Shown piece after piece: positions 48,067 to 57,795 of a DNA stretch of 64,000 nucleotides. A program made the position numbers and the translations under genes. Within the stretch, counting starts at the first letter, position 1; the number at the start of each line of letters is the position of its first letter. Source of the DNA: Flavobacterium sp. N1736 (GTDB lineage Bacteria; Bacteroidota; Bacteroidia; Flavobacteriales; Flavobacteriaceae); assembly GCF_025947065.1 (NCBI RefSeq), contig NZ_CP109994.1, positions 3,100,001 to 3,164,000 on the forward strand. The letters run 5' to 3'. The notes beneath the pieces were generated by a model, which saw only the letters and a program-made list of their open reading frames with translations, had not been told where the DNA came from and did no database searches.

Positions 48067-49788
48067 ATGAAACAATTGCACTTGAAACAGTTATCCTTTA
48101 TATTCCTTTTTTTCTTTATAAGCATTTCTTTCTATGCGCAAAATTTTAATTTAAAGATATATGGCACGAATAAAGATGAAAACAAAATCATAGATTCTTT
48201 AAATTATTCTACCAAACATTCAAATATAAAATCACTTTTTAATGAACTAAAAATCACTTCAGAAAAACTTTCAAAAAAGGGTTTTTTAGACAATAAAGTG
48301 CTGGAAACAAAAAGAATAAATGACAGTTCATATGCATCAATAATTAAGCTGAAACAAAGAATAAAAAAAATACATATATATATAGGTATAAATAATCTTT
48401 TTTCTGATTCTGAAAAAACAGAAAACGACACTATAATTCTACCTTATGAAGAAGTAGAAAACTACCTTAACCAGAAAATAAACGACGCTGAAAAAACCGG
48501 TTACGCACTAACAAAAATTAATCTTAAAAATATTCAAAGAAGGAATTCAATAATTTATGCCGACTTAAATTTTAAATCCGAAAAAAAACGAACACTAAAT
48601 TCCATTATTCTAAATTACTCCGACAACAATACCAAAAAAGAAATTTTCCCAAAAGGCCATTTAAAACAGCTTAATAAAAAATACATCAACAGAACTTTTA
48701 ACCGCGAAGCCATCAAAGAGCTTTACAACGATATTAACAACTATGAATTTGTGAGTCAAACAAAATATCCGGAAATATTATTTACCAGAGACTCAACCAA
48801 AATTTATGCTTACATACAAAAAAGAAAAACAAATACGTTTGATGGGTATATTGGATTTTCAAATGATGAGAACAAAAAACTAAACCTGAACGGATATTTG
48901 GACATAACTTTACAGAACATACTTCACTCAGGAGAAGAATTCTCCCTTTACTGGAAAAGCGATGGCAATGACCAAAAAACATTCAACACTAAAATAGAAA
49001 TACCTTATATTTTTAATTCATCACTAGGAATAAAAGCACAATTAAACATATTTAAACAAGACAGTACTTTTCAAAATACAAAAACTGCAATTGACTTAGG
49101 TTATTACTTAAACTATAATTCAAGAATATATCTGGGATACCAGTCTACTGAATCAAGCGATATTCAAAATGCAAATAATGCAACAATTAGCGATTATAAA
49201 AATTCATACATTACCACGTCATTCGATTATAAAAAAATCGACGCTTTAAATAATCTATTCCCTAAAAAAGCATTTATTAATTTCATATTGGGTTACGGAA
49301 AAAGAAACACAAACAACAATCCGGAAACAGCAGAATCAAGCAAACAATTTTACACAAACATAAACTTGTCATTCAATTTTGAGCTAAACGAGAGGAATTA
49401 TATTAACATAAATTCACAAAATTTTTATCTTAACAGTAAAAATTACATTTCGAACGAATTATTTCGTTTTGGCGGAATGAACTCAATTAGGGGATTTTTA
49501 GAAAATAGTCTGCAAGCCAATTTCAATTCTCTAATTCTTACAGAATACAGATATCTTGTCTCAAAAAACTTATATATCAATTCAATTCTCGATTATGGGT
49601 TATATCAAGACTTAACAAGCAATATGAATCAAAATAAAATAAAAAAATTAATAGGAATTGGCGCGGGAACAGGAATACAAACCACAAACGGTTTATTGAA
49701 AATTACTCTTACAAATGGTGCCGAAAAAACAAAGGAACTACAATTATATAACACTATCATAAACATATGTTATAATGTTAAATTTTAA
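48067..49788 (+). CDS. Omp85-superfamily outer-membrane barrel protein (BamA/TamA-like)
   Basis: 573 aa with a signal peptide (LSFIFLFFFISISFYAQ, cut after about residue 24). A periplasmic part of about 220 residues with POTRA-like features (ITSEKLSKKGFLDNKVLE) is followed by a 16-strand-type barrel. The hallmark RFGGMNSIRGF is the Omp85 L6 (VRGF/Y) motif. The last residue is Phe (ICYNVKF), a typical outer-membrane insertion signal. It is shorter than BamA and TamA, so probably a lineage-specific Omp85 member of unknown client. It is divergent from rpsL. Confidence 0.82.
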   Translation: MKQLHLKQLSFIFLFFFISISFYAQNFNLKIYGTNKDENKIIDSLNYSTKHSNIKSLFNELKITSEKLSKKGFLDNKVLETKRINDSSYASIIKLKQRIKKIHIYIGINNLFSDSEKTENDTIILPYEEVENYLNQKINDAEKTGYALTKINLKNIQRRNSIIYADLNFKSEKKRTLNSIILNYSDNNTKKEIFPKGHLKQLNKKYINRTFNREAIKELYNDINNYEFVSQTKYPEILFTRDSTKIYAYIQKRKTNTFDGYIGFSNDENKKLNLNGYLDITLQNILHSGEEFSLYWKSDGNDQKTFNTKIEIPYIFNSSLGIKAQLNIFKQDSTFQNTKTAIDLGYYLNYNSRIYLGYQSTESSDIQNANNATISDYKNSYITTSFDYKKIDALNNLFPKKAFINFILGYGKRNTNNNPETAESSKQFYTNINLSFNFELNERNYININSQNFYLNSKNYISNELFRFGGMNSIRGFLENSLQANFNSLILTEYRYLVSKNLYINSILDYGLYQDLTSNMNQNKIKKLIGIGAGTGIQTTNGLLKITLTNGAEKTKELQLYNTIINICYNVKF

Positions 49789-49872
49789 TGTTTAACAAAA
49801 AAAGATTTTTATTTATTAGGAAAGTTAACAAATTATTAAGAGTTTTGCGATACTAATTCAAAATATTTAAAA

Positions 49873-52800
49873 ATGAAACTAAAGTTCAATGGATTCTTAG
49901 TGCTTTTATTAGTACTAGTGGCGCAACTAACTTTTGCGCAAGAAAGAGCTGTTTCAGGAATTGTAACTGACAATTCAGGTATGCCTTTGCCAGGTGTAAG
50001 TGTATTGTTAAAAGGGACAAAATCTGGAACGCAAACTGATTTTGATGGTAAATTCTCTATCAAAGCATCAACAAGCCAAATTTTGGTATTTAGCTACATT
50101 GGGATGAAAACTCAAGAAGTAGCTGCAACTTCATCAACAGTTAATGTAAAATTAGCAGGAGATGCACAAGAACTTGAAGGTGTTGTAGTAACAACAGCTT
50201 TAGGTATTAAAAGAGAGAAAAAATCTCTTGGTTATGCTACTCAAGAAGTTAAAGGAGGAGATTTAAGAAACGGTACATCTAGTGGAAACTTCTTAAATGA
50301 ACTTTCTGGAAAAGTTGCAGGTGTTAACATTACAAGAAACTCTAACTTTGGAGGTTCTACAAGTGCAATTTCTCGTGGTATCAAATCTATTTCTCAAACT
50401 AATGAAATGCTTATTGTAATTGACGGTATGCCAATTAACAACGCAAACACTTCTACTGATGGTTTGACATCTCAATCTACAGGTAGACAAGGTTATGATT
50501 ACGGTAACACTGGTATGGATATTAACCCAGAAGACATCGAAAGCATCAACGTATTAAAAGGTGCTGCTGCATCTGCTCTATACGGATACTTAGCTGGTAA
50601 TGGGGTTTTAATGATTACTACTAAAAAAGGAAAAGCTAAAAAAGGGCTTGGAATCACTGTTTCTTCTGAAGTAGTAAGCGGCTCTCCTGACAAAAGCACT
50701 TTCGTAAAATACCAAAAAAATTACGGTGCTGGTTACGGTGGTTCATTTGACACATCTGCTGACATTGATGGCGATGGTATAAAGGACAGAGTTGTGTATA
50801 TGGGAGATGATGCTTCTGCTGGAAACAGATTTGATCCAAATCTTAACGTATACCAATGGGATGCTTTTTCTGCATATCCTGGTAATGCAAACTATGGTAA
50901 AGCTACTCCTTGGACAGCTGCTAAAAATGATCCAAATTCATTCTTTAAAAACTCACTGTCATTAGTAAACAGTATTGCATTTGAAGATGGAAATGAAAAA
51001 ACAAACGTAGTATTCAATTTCACGAATACAAATCAAACTGGTATTTTACCAAATAGTGAGATTAAGAAAAACAACTTCAGTTTAAAATTAAACCACCAAT
51101 TTACTGACAGATTATCGCTTAGTGCTTTTGCTAATTTCGCTAATCAAAATGCAGTTGGTAGAAATATGACTGGATATAGCGATAACTTTATTTCTGGTTT
51201 CCGTCAATGGTGGCAAACTAACGTTGACATCAAACAACTAGAGCAAGCTTATAATGCTTCAGGTGGACAAAATATTACTTGGAACAGAAAAACTGCTGAC
51301 GATGGAGCTCCAAACTTCTGGAATAACCCATATTTTGAGCGTTACCAAAACTATCAAAATGATTCAAGAAATCGTTTTGTAGGTTATGCAAACTTCACAT
51401 ACAAAATTGCTGACTGGGTTTCTGCAACTGCAAAAATATCTACAGATACTTACGATGAAATTCGTGAAGAAAGAGTAGCTGTTGGTTCAGTAGCTAAAAC
51501 TTTTGGAATCAATGGATTTGACGAAACTTCTGGATACCAACGTTACAACGGAAACTTCTCAGAACAGAATTACGATTTACTTTTTACATTTAAAAAGAAT
51601 TTTGGAGAGAATTTCAACTTAACCGGAGTAGCTGGGGGAACAATAAAAAGAAATGTTTTCAACACAATCACTGCTTCAACTCAAGGAGGTTTAATTGTTC
51701 CTGAATTATACAGTTTATCTAACTCAAGAGTAAACCCTCCAGCTCCTTATGAAAGAGCTACTAAATTAGGAGTAAACAGTTACTATGCTTCTGCGTCTCT
51801 TGGTTATTTAGATACTTTCTTTATCGATGCTACTGCACGTAGAGATGCTTTCTCTAGCTTACCTGCAGAAGATAACGTTCAAAACAGTTATTCAGCTTCT
51901 GGAAGCTGGGTTTTCTCTAAAAACGTAAACGCAAGCTGGTTAACTTTTGGTAAATTAAGAGGTGGATATTCTGAAAGCCCACTTGGAACTCCAGGACAAG
52001 CTTTAATTGATACTTACTCTAAAATTGATGCTTTTAACGGACAACAACAATACTCTGTTAACAGTACGAAAAACAACCCATTCTTAGAGCCAATTAAAAC
52101 TGAAACAACTGAGATAGGTCTTGAGATGCAATTTTTAAACAGAAGAATAGGATTTGATGTGAGTGCTTACAAAAACATCAATAACGGAGAAGCAATTCTT
52201 GTTCCTTATTCAACTTCTACTGGTAACACAAACCGTTATATCAATGCTGCTAATATTCAAAATAAAGGTATTGAGGTTCAATTTAACGTTACACCAATTA
52301 AAACTACAAACTTTGCTTGGGACATTAACGTAAACTGGTCTAAAAACGAAAACGAAGTTACTAAGTTAGCTGATGGAATTGAAAACTTACAAATTAGTTC
52401 TTTCCCTGGTACAGTAACATTGAACGCTGTAGTTGGACAACCTTTTGGAGTATTAAAAGGTACTGATTACACTTATACTGCTGATGGCCAAAAAGTTGTA
52501 AACCCTACAACAGGTAGATATGTAATTAATTCTTCTACGAATAACATTATTGGTAATGTTAATCCAGACTGGATTGGTGGTATCCGTAACAAATTCTCAT
52601 ACAAAAGTTTATCATTCAGTTTCTTAATTGATGCTAAACATGGTGGAGATGTATTCTCAACTGACTTATGGTACGGTGTAGGATCTGGTTTATCAGACGA
52701 AACTGGAGCTAATAATGAATTAGGTAACCCAAAAAGAAGCGCAGTTACTACTGGAGCTGATAGTGGTGGTGTAATCCTTCCAGGTGTATATGCTGACGGA

Positions 52801-53136
52801 ACACCAAACACTACAAGAACAGCTTATGTAGTAGGTGGAGTTGTTACTAACGCTTACACTACTGCACCAAGAAGTGAATATGTTTATGATGCTGGTTTCA
52901 TCAAATTAAGAGAAGTAAACATCACTTATACATTACCAACTTCTTTAGTACAAAAATTAAAATTAGTTGACGCTAAAATCTCTCTTATTGGATCTAACTT
53001 ATGGATAATTCAAAAAAACCTTCCAGATGCTGACCCAGAAAGTGGATTAGGATCAAATGCAGGTTCTCTAGGACTATCTATCGGATCTACACCAACAACC
53101 AGAAATATCGGTTGTAACTTAACAATAAAATTCTAA
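49873..53136 (+). CDS. SusC/RagA-family TonB-dependent outer-membrane transporter
   Basis: 1087 aa. Signal peptide to about residue 22 (VAQLTFAQ); a CarboxypepD_reg-like domain (VSGIVTDNSGMPLPGVSVLLKGT, residues 27-110); a plug with IKSISQTNEMLIVIDGMPINN and the SusC signature NPEDIESINVLKGAAASALYG; then a long beta barrel ending GCNLTIKF. There is no STN domain, so it does not signal to a FecR/ECF pair by the usual route. It is paired with the SusD gene 3 bp downstream. The substrate is unknown. Confidence 0.95.
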   Translation: MKLKFNGFLVLLLVLVAQLTFAQERAVSGIVTDNSGMPLPGVSVLLKGTKSGTQTDFDGKFSIKASTSQILVFSYIGMKTQEVAATSSTVNVKLAGDAQELEGVVVTTALGIKREKKSLGYATQEVKGGDLRNGTSSGNFLNELSGKVAGVNITRNSNFGGSTSAISRGIKSISQTNEMLIVIDGMPINNANTSTDGLTSQSTGRQGYDYGNTGMDINPEDIESINVLKGAAASALYGYLAGNGVLMITTKKGKAKKGLGITVSSEVVSGSPDKSTFVKYQKNYGAGYGGSFDTSADIDGDGIKDRVVYMGDDASAGNRFDPNLNVYQWDAFSAYPGNANYGKATPWTAAKNDPNSFFKNSLSLVNSIAFEDGNEKTNVVFNFTNTNQTGILPNSEIKKNNFSLKLNHQFTDRLSLSAFANFANQNAVGRNMTGYSDNFISGFRQWWQTNVDIKQLEQAYNASGGQNITWNRKTADDGAPNFWNNPYFERYQNYQNDSRNRFVGYANFTYKIADWVSATAKISTDTYDEIREERVAVGSVAKTFGINGFDETSGYQRYNGNFSEQNYDLLFTFKKNFGENFNLTGVAGGTIKRNVFNTITASTQGGLIVPELYSLSNSRVNPPAPYERATKLGVNSYYASASLGYLDTFFIDATARRDAFSSLPAEDNVQNSYSASGSWVFSKNVNASWLTFGKLRGGYSESPLGTPGQALIDTYSKIDAFNGQQQYSVNSTKNNPFLEPIKTETTEIGLEMQFLNRRIGFDVSAYKNINNGEAILVPYSTSTGNTNRYINAANIQNKGIEVQFNVTPIKTTNFAWDINVNWSKNENEVTKLADGIENLQISSFPGTVTLNAVVGQPFGVLKGTDYTYTADGQKVVNPTTGRYVINSSTNNIIGNVNPDWIGGIRNKFSYKSLSFSFLIDAKHGGDVFSTDLWYGVGSGLSDETGANNELGNPKRSAVTTGADSGGVILPGVYADGTPNTTRTAYVVGGVVTNAYTTAPRSEYVYDAGFIKLREVNITYTLPTSLVQKLKLVDAKISLIGSNLWIIQKNLPDADPESGLGSNAGSLGLSIGSTPTTRNIGCNLTIKF

Positions 53137-53139
53137 GCT

Positions 53140-54612
53140 ATGAAAAGTAGACTTCTTATATTAATACCAATTTTATCCTTGTTTGCATCATGCAGTGATG
53201 ACATTACAGGATTAAATGCAGACACTAAACGTCCAACAACCACTCAGCCTCAATATTTGTTTACAAATGCTGAACATGCGTTAATGGACCAAGTAACAAG
53301 TACATCGGTAAACGTTAACGTTTTTAGATTGTATGCACAACAATGGACAGAAACTTTATACCCACAAGAAAGTCAATACGATCTTACAGGGCGTAAAATT
53401 CCTGATACACACTGGGCTGTTTTATATCGTGATGTATTAAGAGACTTTAAAGAATCTAAAAACCTATTATTAACTGAAAAAGCAAATTTTGTAGGATCTC
53501 CTGCTGATGCAAAAGTTTTAGATAATAAAATTGCGGTAATAGATATTCTAAGTGCTTATGCTTACGGAATTTTGGTTGATACTTTTGGTGATGTACCTTA
53601 TACTGAATCATTAGATATTATTGGACATCCACTACCAAAATACGATGACGCTCAAACTATTTACAAAGATCTTATTGGTAAATTAGCTGCAGCTTCTGCA
53701 TCATTAGATCAAACTAATGATAGTTTTGGTGATGCTGACCTTGTTTACGGTGGAGATACTGCAAAATGGGCTAAATTTGCTAATTCACTTCGTTTTAGAA
53801 TGGCAATAAACATGGCTGATGCAGATCCTGCATATGCAAGTACTCAAGCATTAGCTGCTGTAAGCGCTGGTATATTTACACAAAATTCTGATGGAGCGTA
53901 TTTACAATATGCAGAGGTTCAACCAAATGCTAACCCATTATATGTTGACTTAGTTGCTTCTGGACGTGATGACTTTTTGCCAGCAGATACTTTTGTTAAC
54001 AAATTAAATGCACTTGCTGACCCAAGAAGACCTAAGTTCTTCACAGATTTCCCTGACGGATCAGGATCAGGAGTTTATACTGGTGGTGTTTACGGAGCTC
54101 TTAATACCTATGGAAATTACTCTCACATTACTGAGACTATTCAAGATCCAGAATATCCAGGAGTATTGTTAACTTATTCTGAAATTGAATTCTTGTTAGC
54201 TGAAGCTGCAGAAAGAGGTATTGCTGTTAGTGGAACTGCTGCTACGCATTACAATGCTGCAATTACTGCATCTATGCAAGATTGGGGTGTAGCACCAGCT
54301 GCTATTACAACTTACTTGGCTAGAACAGATGTTGCATACGCAACTGCTACTGGAACATGGAAACAAAAAATTGGAGAACAATCTTGGATCGCTCTTTACA
54401 ACAGAGGATTTGAAGCATGGACTTCTTACAGAAGATTAGATTTCCCGGTTCTTGCTGCTCCAACTATTACATTTAATGAGCTAAAAGAAGTTCCTAAGCG
54501 TTACACGTATCCAGGAATTGAGCAAACATTAAACAAAACTAGTTACCAGGCTGCTGCTACTAAAATTGGTGGTGATACAGCTATAACAAAATTATTCTGG
54601 GATAAATTCTAA
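53140..54612 (+). CDS. SusD/RagB-family nutrient-binding outer-membrane lipoprotein
   Basis: 490 aa, lipoprotein signal ILSLFASCSDD with Cys at residue 19. The sequence type (QYLFTNAEHALMDQV near the start, YAYGILVDTFGDVPYTESL, FLLAEAAERGI, and the C-terminal FEAWTSYRRLDFPVL) fits the SusD-like_2 group. TPR-like helices form a lid on the SusC partner. No glycoside hydrolase or sensor gene is nearby, so the ligand, possibly peptide or sugar, is not evident. Confidence 0.93.
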   Translation: MKSRLLILIPILSLFASCSDDITGLNADTKRPTTTQPQYLFTNAEHALMDQVTSTSVNVNVFRLYAQQWTETLYPQESQYDLTGRKIPDTHWAVLYRDVLRDFKESKNLLLTEKANFVGSPADAKVLDNKIAVIDILSAYAYGILVDTFGDVPYTESLDIIGHPLPKYDDAQTIYKDLIGKLAAASASLDQTNDSFGDADLVYGGDTAKWAKFANSLRFRMAINMADADPAYASTQALAAVSAGIFTQNSDGAYLQYAEVQPNANPLYVDLVASGRDDFLPADTFVNKLNALADPRRPKFFTDFPDGSGSGVYTGGVYGALNTYGNYSHITETIQDPEYPGVLLTYSEIEFLLAEAAERGIAVSGTAATHYNAAITASMQDWGVAPAAITTYLARTDVAYATATGTWKQKIGEQSWIALYNRGFEAWTSYRRLDFPVLAAPTITFNELKEVPKRYTYPGIEQTLNKTSYQAAATKIGGDTAITKLFWDKF

Positions 54613-54634
54613 TTTATTCTCAAATAAATATATT

Positions 54635-54668
54635 AAACCACTCTGTTCATTCAGAGTGGTTTTTTTTT
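54635..54668 (+). terminator. Terminator after the SusC/SusD pair
   Basis: AAACCACTCTG and CAGAGTGGTTT form a perfect 11-bp stem with a 6-nt loop followed by T8, 22 bp after the SusD stop. Confidence 0.92.
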
Positions 54669-54684
54669 ATATAAACATTATACC

Positions 54685-54692
54685 TATATTTG
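54685..54692 (+). promoter_or_regulatory. -7 promoter box of rlmB
   Basis: TATATTTG ending 4 bp before the ATG. With the usual spacing transcription would start at or next to the ATG, implying a leaderless message. The -33 position lies in the T run of the preceding terminator. Confidence 0.5.
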
Positions 54693-54696
54693 CTGC

Positions 54697-55431
54697 ATGG
54701 AAAAAGAACATCAAATATTTGGAATTAGAGCAATTATAGAAGCAATTCAGGCAGGAAAAGAAGTAGACAAAGTATTCATCCAAAAAGAAATTTCTGGAGA
54801 ATTAATGAAAGATTTAATGAAAGTGATGAAACGCGCTAATATTAATTTTTCATATGTACCTGTAGAAAAACTAAATCGCTTAACACCAAATAACCATCAA
54901 GGTGCCGTTGCAACAATCTCTCCTATTGGATTTATTGATTTAGAACATCTTGTTGAGTCAACGATACAATCTGGTTCAAAACCATTATTTTTAATACTAG
55001 ATCAAATTTCTGATGCACGTAATTTTGGTGCAATTATCAGAACGGCGGAATGTACCGGTGTAAACGGAATTATTGTTCAAAAAGCAGGATCAGCGCCAGT
55101 TAATGGTGACACAGTTAAAACATCTGCCGGAGCAGTTTTTAACGTGCCAATTTGCAAAGTAGAACATATTAAAGATGCAATCTTCTATTTACAAGGATCA
55201 GGAATCAAAACTGTTGCTGCAACTGAAAAAACCGATTCAAATATTTACGATCTCTCATTAAACGAACCCGTAGCAATTATTATGGGATCTGAAGACAGAG
55301 GTATAAACCCTTCAGTTTTAAAAATTGTTGATGAAAAAGCCAAATTACCAATGTTTGGAACAATTGGATCACTAAACGTTTCTGTTGCTTGTGGTGCATT
55401 TTTATACGAAGCTGTACGTCAAAGAAGTTAA
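54697..55431 (+). CDS. rlmB: 23S rRNA (guanosine-2'-O-)-methyltransferase RlmB (SpoU/TrmH family)
   Basis: 244 aa. The N-terminal substrate-binding domain (HQIFGIRAIIEAIQAGKEVDKVFIQ) and a SPOUT methyltransferase domain are present with motif 1 LDQISDARNFGAIIRTAEC, motif 2 AIIMGSEDRGINPSVL and motif 3 LPMFGTIGSLNVSVACGAFLYE. RlmB methylates G2251 of the P-loop; other TrmH members are possible but the order and length fit RlmB. Confidence 0.9.
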   Translation: MEKEHQIFGIRAIIEAIQAGKEVDKVFIQKEISGELMKDLMKVMKRANINFSYVPVEKLNRLTPNNHQGAVATISPIGFIDLEHLVESTIQSGSKPLFLILDQISDARNFGAIIRTAECTGVNGIIVQKAGSAPVNGDTVKTSAGAVFNVPICKVEHIKDAIFYLQGSGIKTVAATEKTDSNIYDLSLNEPVAIIMGSEDRGINPSVLKIVDEKAKLPMFGTIGSLNVSVACGAFLYEAVRQRS

Positions 55432-55485
55432 ATACATACTGTTGAGAATTTAAGATGGCAAAATAAATATTTAAATTATTAATTG

Positions 55486-56289
55486 ATGTCTTCCAAATTT
55501 GTTCAAAGCATATCAATAAAAAAACTTTGCTGCATATTTGCGACATTTTTTTTTATGCGAATTGGTTATTGTCAAACAAAAACGTATGGCCAGTCCTGGA
55601 ATGAAATACAATTCAACAATACAATAAATGAAAAATGGTCGACTGAGCTGGATTTAGCAAATTCCTATAGCAGTACTGAATCTTCTTCAAATATTTTTCA
55701 AAACAACATTCAAAGATCATTTAGAGGTTGGGGACATTATTATTTGTCTCCTCGTTGGAAATTATCTACATTTCTGGCTTATTACGACAATAAAGATGTT
55801 CCTGAAATTGGACAATTTAAATCCCCCGAATGGAGGTTTGCACTACAAGGCATCTATTATTTTCATAAAACAGGATATACTTTAAGCACAAGAGCTCGAA
55901 TAGAACTCAGACACATGCGAAATGGAGATGACGACTATGAAAATGTTCTTAGATACCGCCAACAAATTAAATATATAAAACCTCTTAACAGTAAGATTCT
56001 TCGGGAAGGTGTTTTTTATGCCATAGCTTCTGATGAAATATTTTTTAAATCGGGCACAAAAGTAACGGGATTAAGTTTCTTTGATCGCAACAGATTTAAC
56101 TTAGGCGGCGGTTATTTATTTACTGATGACATTCAACTGGAACTAACTTATGCAAATGAATATTTGCCACGAGATAATGAAAATCAAATTGTAAATGCAG
56201 CAGCGCTCACATTAACATTCAATAATCTTCTTGAAAATTTAAACAAAAAAATACATCACAAGCCCGAATCAAACGCAAACGAAGACTAA
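55486..56289 (+). CDS. DUF2490 family outer-membrane-type protein
   Basis: 267 aa. The ATG at 55486 is preferred over a TTG immediately before it. A signal peptide (LCCIFATFFFMRIGYCQ) is followed by a strand-rich sequence with the DUF2490 pattern: WNEIQFNNTINEKWSTELDL, LRYRQQIKYIKPLNSKI and FFDRNRFNLGGGYLF. It probably forms a small beta barrel in the outer membrane. Function unknown. Confidence 0.82.
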   Translation: MSSKFVQSISIKKLCCIFATFFFMRIGYCQTKTYGQSWNEIQFNNTINEKWSTELDLANSYSSTESSSNIFQNNIQRSFRGWGHYYLSPRWKLSTFLAYYDNKDVPEIGQFKSPEWRFALQGIYYFHKTGYTLSTRARIELRHMRNGDDDYENVLRYRQQIKYIKPLNSKILREGVFYAIASDEIFFKSGTKVTGLSFFDRNRFNLGGGYLFTDDIQLELTYANEYLPRDNENQIVNAAALTLTFNNLLENLNKKIHHKPESNANED

Positions 56290-56298
56290 AATTATTAC

Positions 56299-56811
56299 CT
56301 ATTGCTTTTCTTCTTCTTTTTTCAAAAAACAATTTAATTGCTGTATTATCGCATCTTTGTGTAGTTTGAAATTATAATCCCTCACAAATTCAGTTCCTTT
56401 CATATTAATTTCTGCAACCACAGCTTCAAACTTAGAAAAGGCTTCTACATCTTTATCTTCCATTAAATATAAAACCTGCATAATAGAATCATTATGTCTG
56501 TATTGAGTATCATAATGCGATAACTTATATTCTTTATTATCTGATAAATGAATAATTAAATCGTCTTTGATATTTTTTCCTTCTTTTTTAGACGGAAACG
56601 GAAAAGGCTGCAATGCTATAAAAAAATGTTCTTTATCTGTTACAATATTAATTTTTAAGGACTTTGATTTTGTAATATAAAAATCCGCAGGTTCAAAATA
56701 GTACATCATTGTTCCATCTCCCAAAACCCTGTTTTTTACCTCACACTGTGCTATCAATTTTGTACTTATCAAAACAAATAAAAATATGACTATTAAGTTT
56801 AGCTTTTTCAT
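56299..56811 (-). CDS. Exported protein of unknown function
   Basis: 170 aa with a cleavable signal (MKKLNLIVIFLFVLISTKLIAQ). The mature part has one Cys, a predicted beta-rich core (TMMYYFEPADFYITKSKSLKINIV, FFIALQPFPFPSKKEGKNI) and a charged C terminus ending in EKQ. I recognise no family. It is convergent with the DUF2490 gene, with 9 bp between the stops and no stem-loop seen. Confidence 0.7.
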   Translation of the reverse strand: MKKLNLIVIFLFVLISTKLIAQCEVKNRVLGDGTMMYYFEPADFYITKSKSLKINIVTDKEHFFIALQPFPFPSKKEGKNIKDDLIIHLSDNKEYKLSHYDTQYRHNDSIMQVLYLMEDKDVEAFSKFEAVVAEINMKGTEFVRDYNFKLHKDAIIQQLNCFLKKEEEKQ

Positions 56812-56880
56812 AATTTGGCAAATGAAATTAAAAACAACCTATACAAAAATAGTTATTTAATCTCAATCAAATCTTTCGCA

Positions 56881-57666
56881 CTACAACTTATCGTCTAGTT
56901 CTGATTTAGTTATTGTATAATTCACAAAAACGTCTGAATTATAATAAGTAGAAAAAGTTTCAAATTCATCTTCAGGTTTCTCAGTATTAACAAAATTTCC
57001 ATTCTCATCAAAATGTTTCATAAAGGCATCATCATCCGGATTAAAATCTGGTTTTTGCCATTCGTAAACAATTGGTTTTGTATATTCTGGTGCTTTATAA
57101 AGTAACGTTAATGCAAATCCTGTAATAAATCCTGCCAAATGGCCTTCCCACGAAATAGAAGCATCGACATCTGGAAAAACATACCAAATCATACCTCCAT
57201 AAAGTAAAACTACTGCAAAAGAAAGGGCAACTAATCGATAATATTTTGTCTGGATGCCTTTAAAAAAAATAAAAGTTACCAAAACATAAATCAATCCACT
57301 GGCACCAATATGATAATTTGAACGACCAATAATCCAGGTAATCAAACCTGAAAACAAAATTCCATATCCAATTACTGCAAAAGATTGCTTTGGATAAAAA
57401 AATTGCAAAGCAGCAAGTAATACAAAAAGCGGAATTGAGTTATTATATAAATGACTTAAATTTTCATGAATAAAAGGACTAAACAAAATACCTTGTAAAC
57501 CTGAAATATCACGCGGATAAATTCCATGTTGATAAAAATCGAAGTCAAACCGAATCTGAACCCAATAAATAATCCATAGAAAAAGCACAAAAAGAACAGG
57601 TAGACCAACAACAGCGGTAGAAAATTTAAAATGATTGTCTTTCATATATTCAACAATTGGATTCAC
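56881..57666 (-). CDS. Rhomboid-family intramembrane serine protease
   Basis: Six-TM protease: the N-terminal TM (VVGLPVLFVLFLWIIYWV), HENLSHLYNNSIPLFVLLAAL with the HxxxN-type motif, the nucleophile in HIGASGLIYVLV and the catalytic His in SWEGHLAGFITGFAL. The Ser-His dyad is intact. A soluble acidic C-terminal tail follows (roughly 60 residues). The coordinates assume a GTG start (VNPIVEYM); an ATG at 57645 would remove 7 residues. Confidence 0.88.
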   Translation of the reverse strand: MNPIVEYMKDNHFKFSTAVVGLPVLFVLFLWIIYWVQIRFDFDFYQHGIYPRDISGLQGILFSPFIHENLSHLYNNSIPLFVLLAALQFFYPKQSFAVIGYGILFSGLITWIIGRSNYHIGASGLIYVLVTFIFFKGIQTKYYRLVALSFAVVLLYGGMIWYVFPDVDASISWEGHLAGFITGFALTLLYKAPEYTKPIVYEWQKPDFNPDDDAFMKHFDENGNFVNTEKPEDEFETFSTYYNSDVFVNYTITKSELDDKL

Positions 57667-57795
57667 ATGGTAATATCAAAAAACTATCCAAATACAATTT
57701 ACTGATAATTTGTCAGCTAAAACGTCAATATGCTTTGTTATGATTTGTAACCCTTTAAACTATAAAATTAAAATTGAAAATAGTAATTTTACAAA

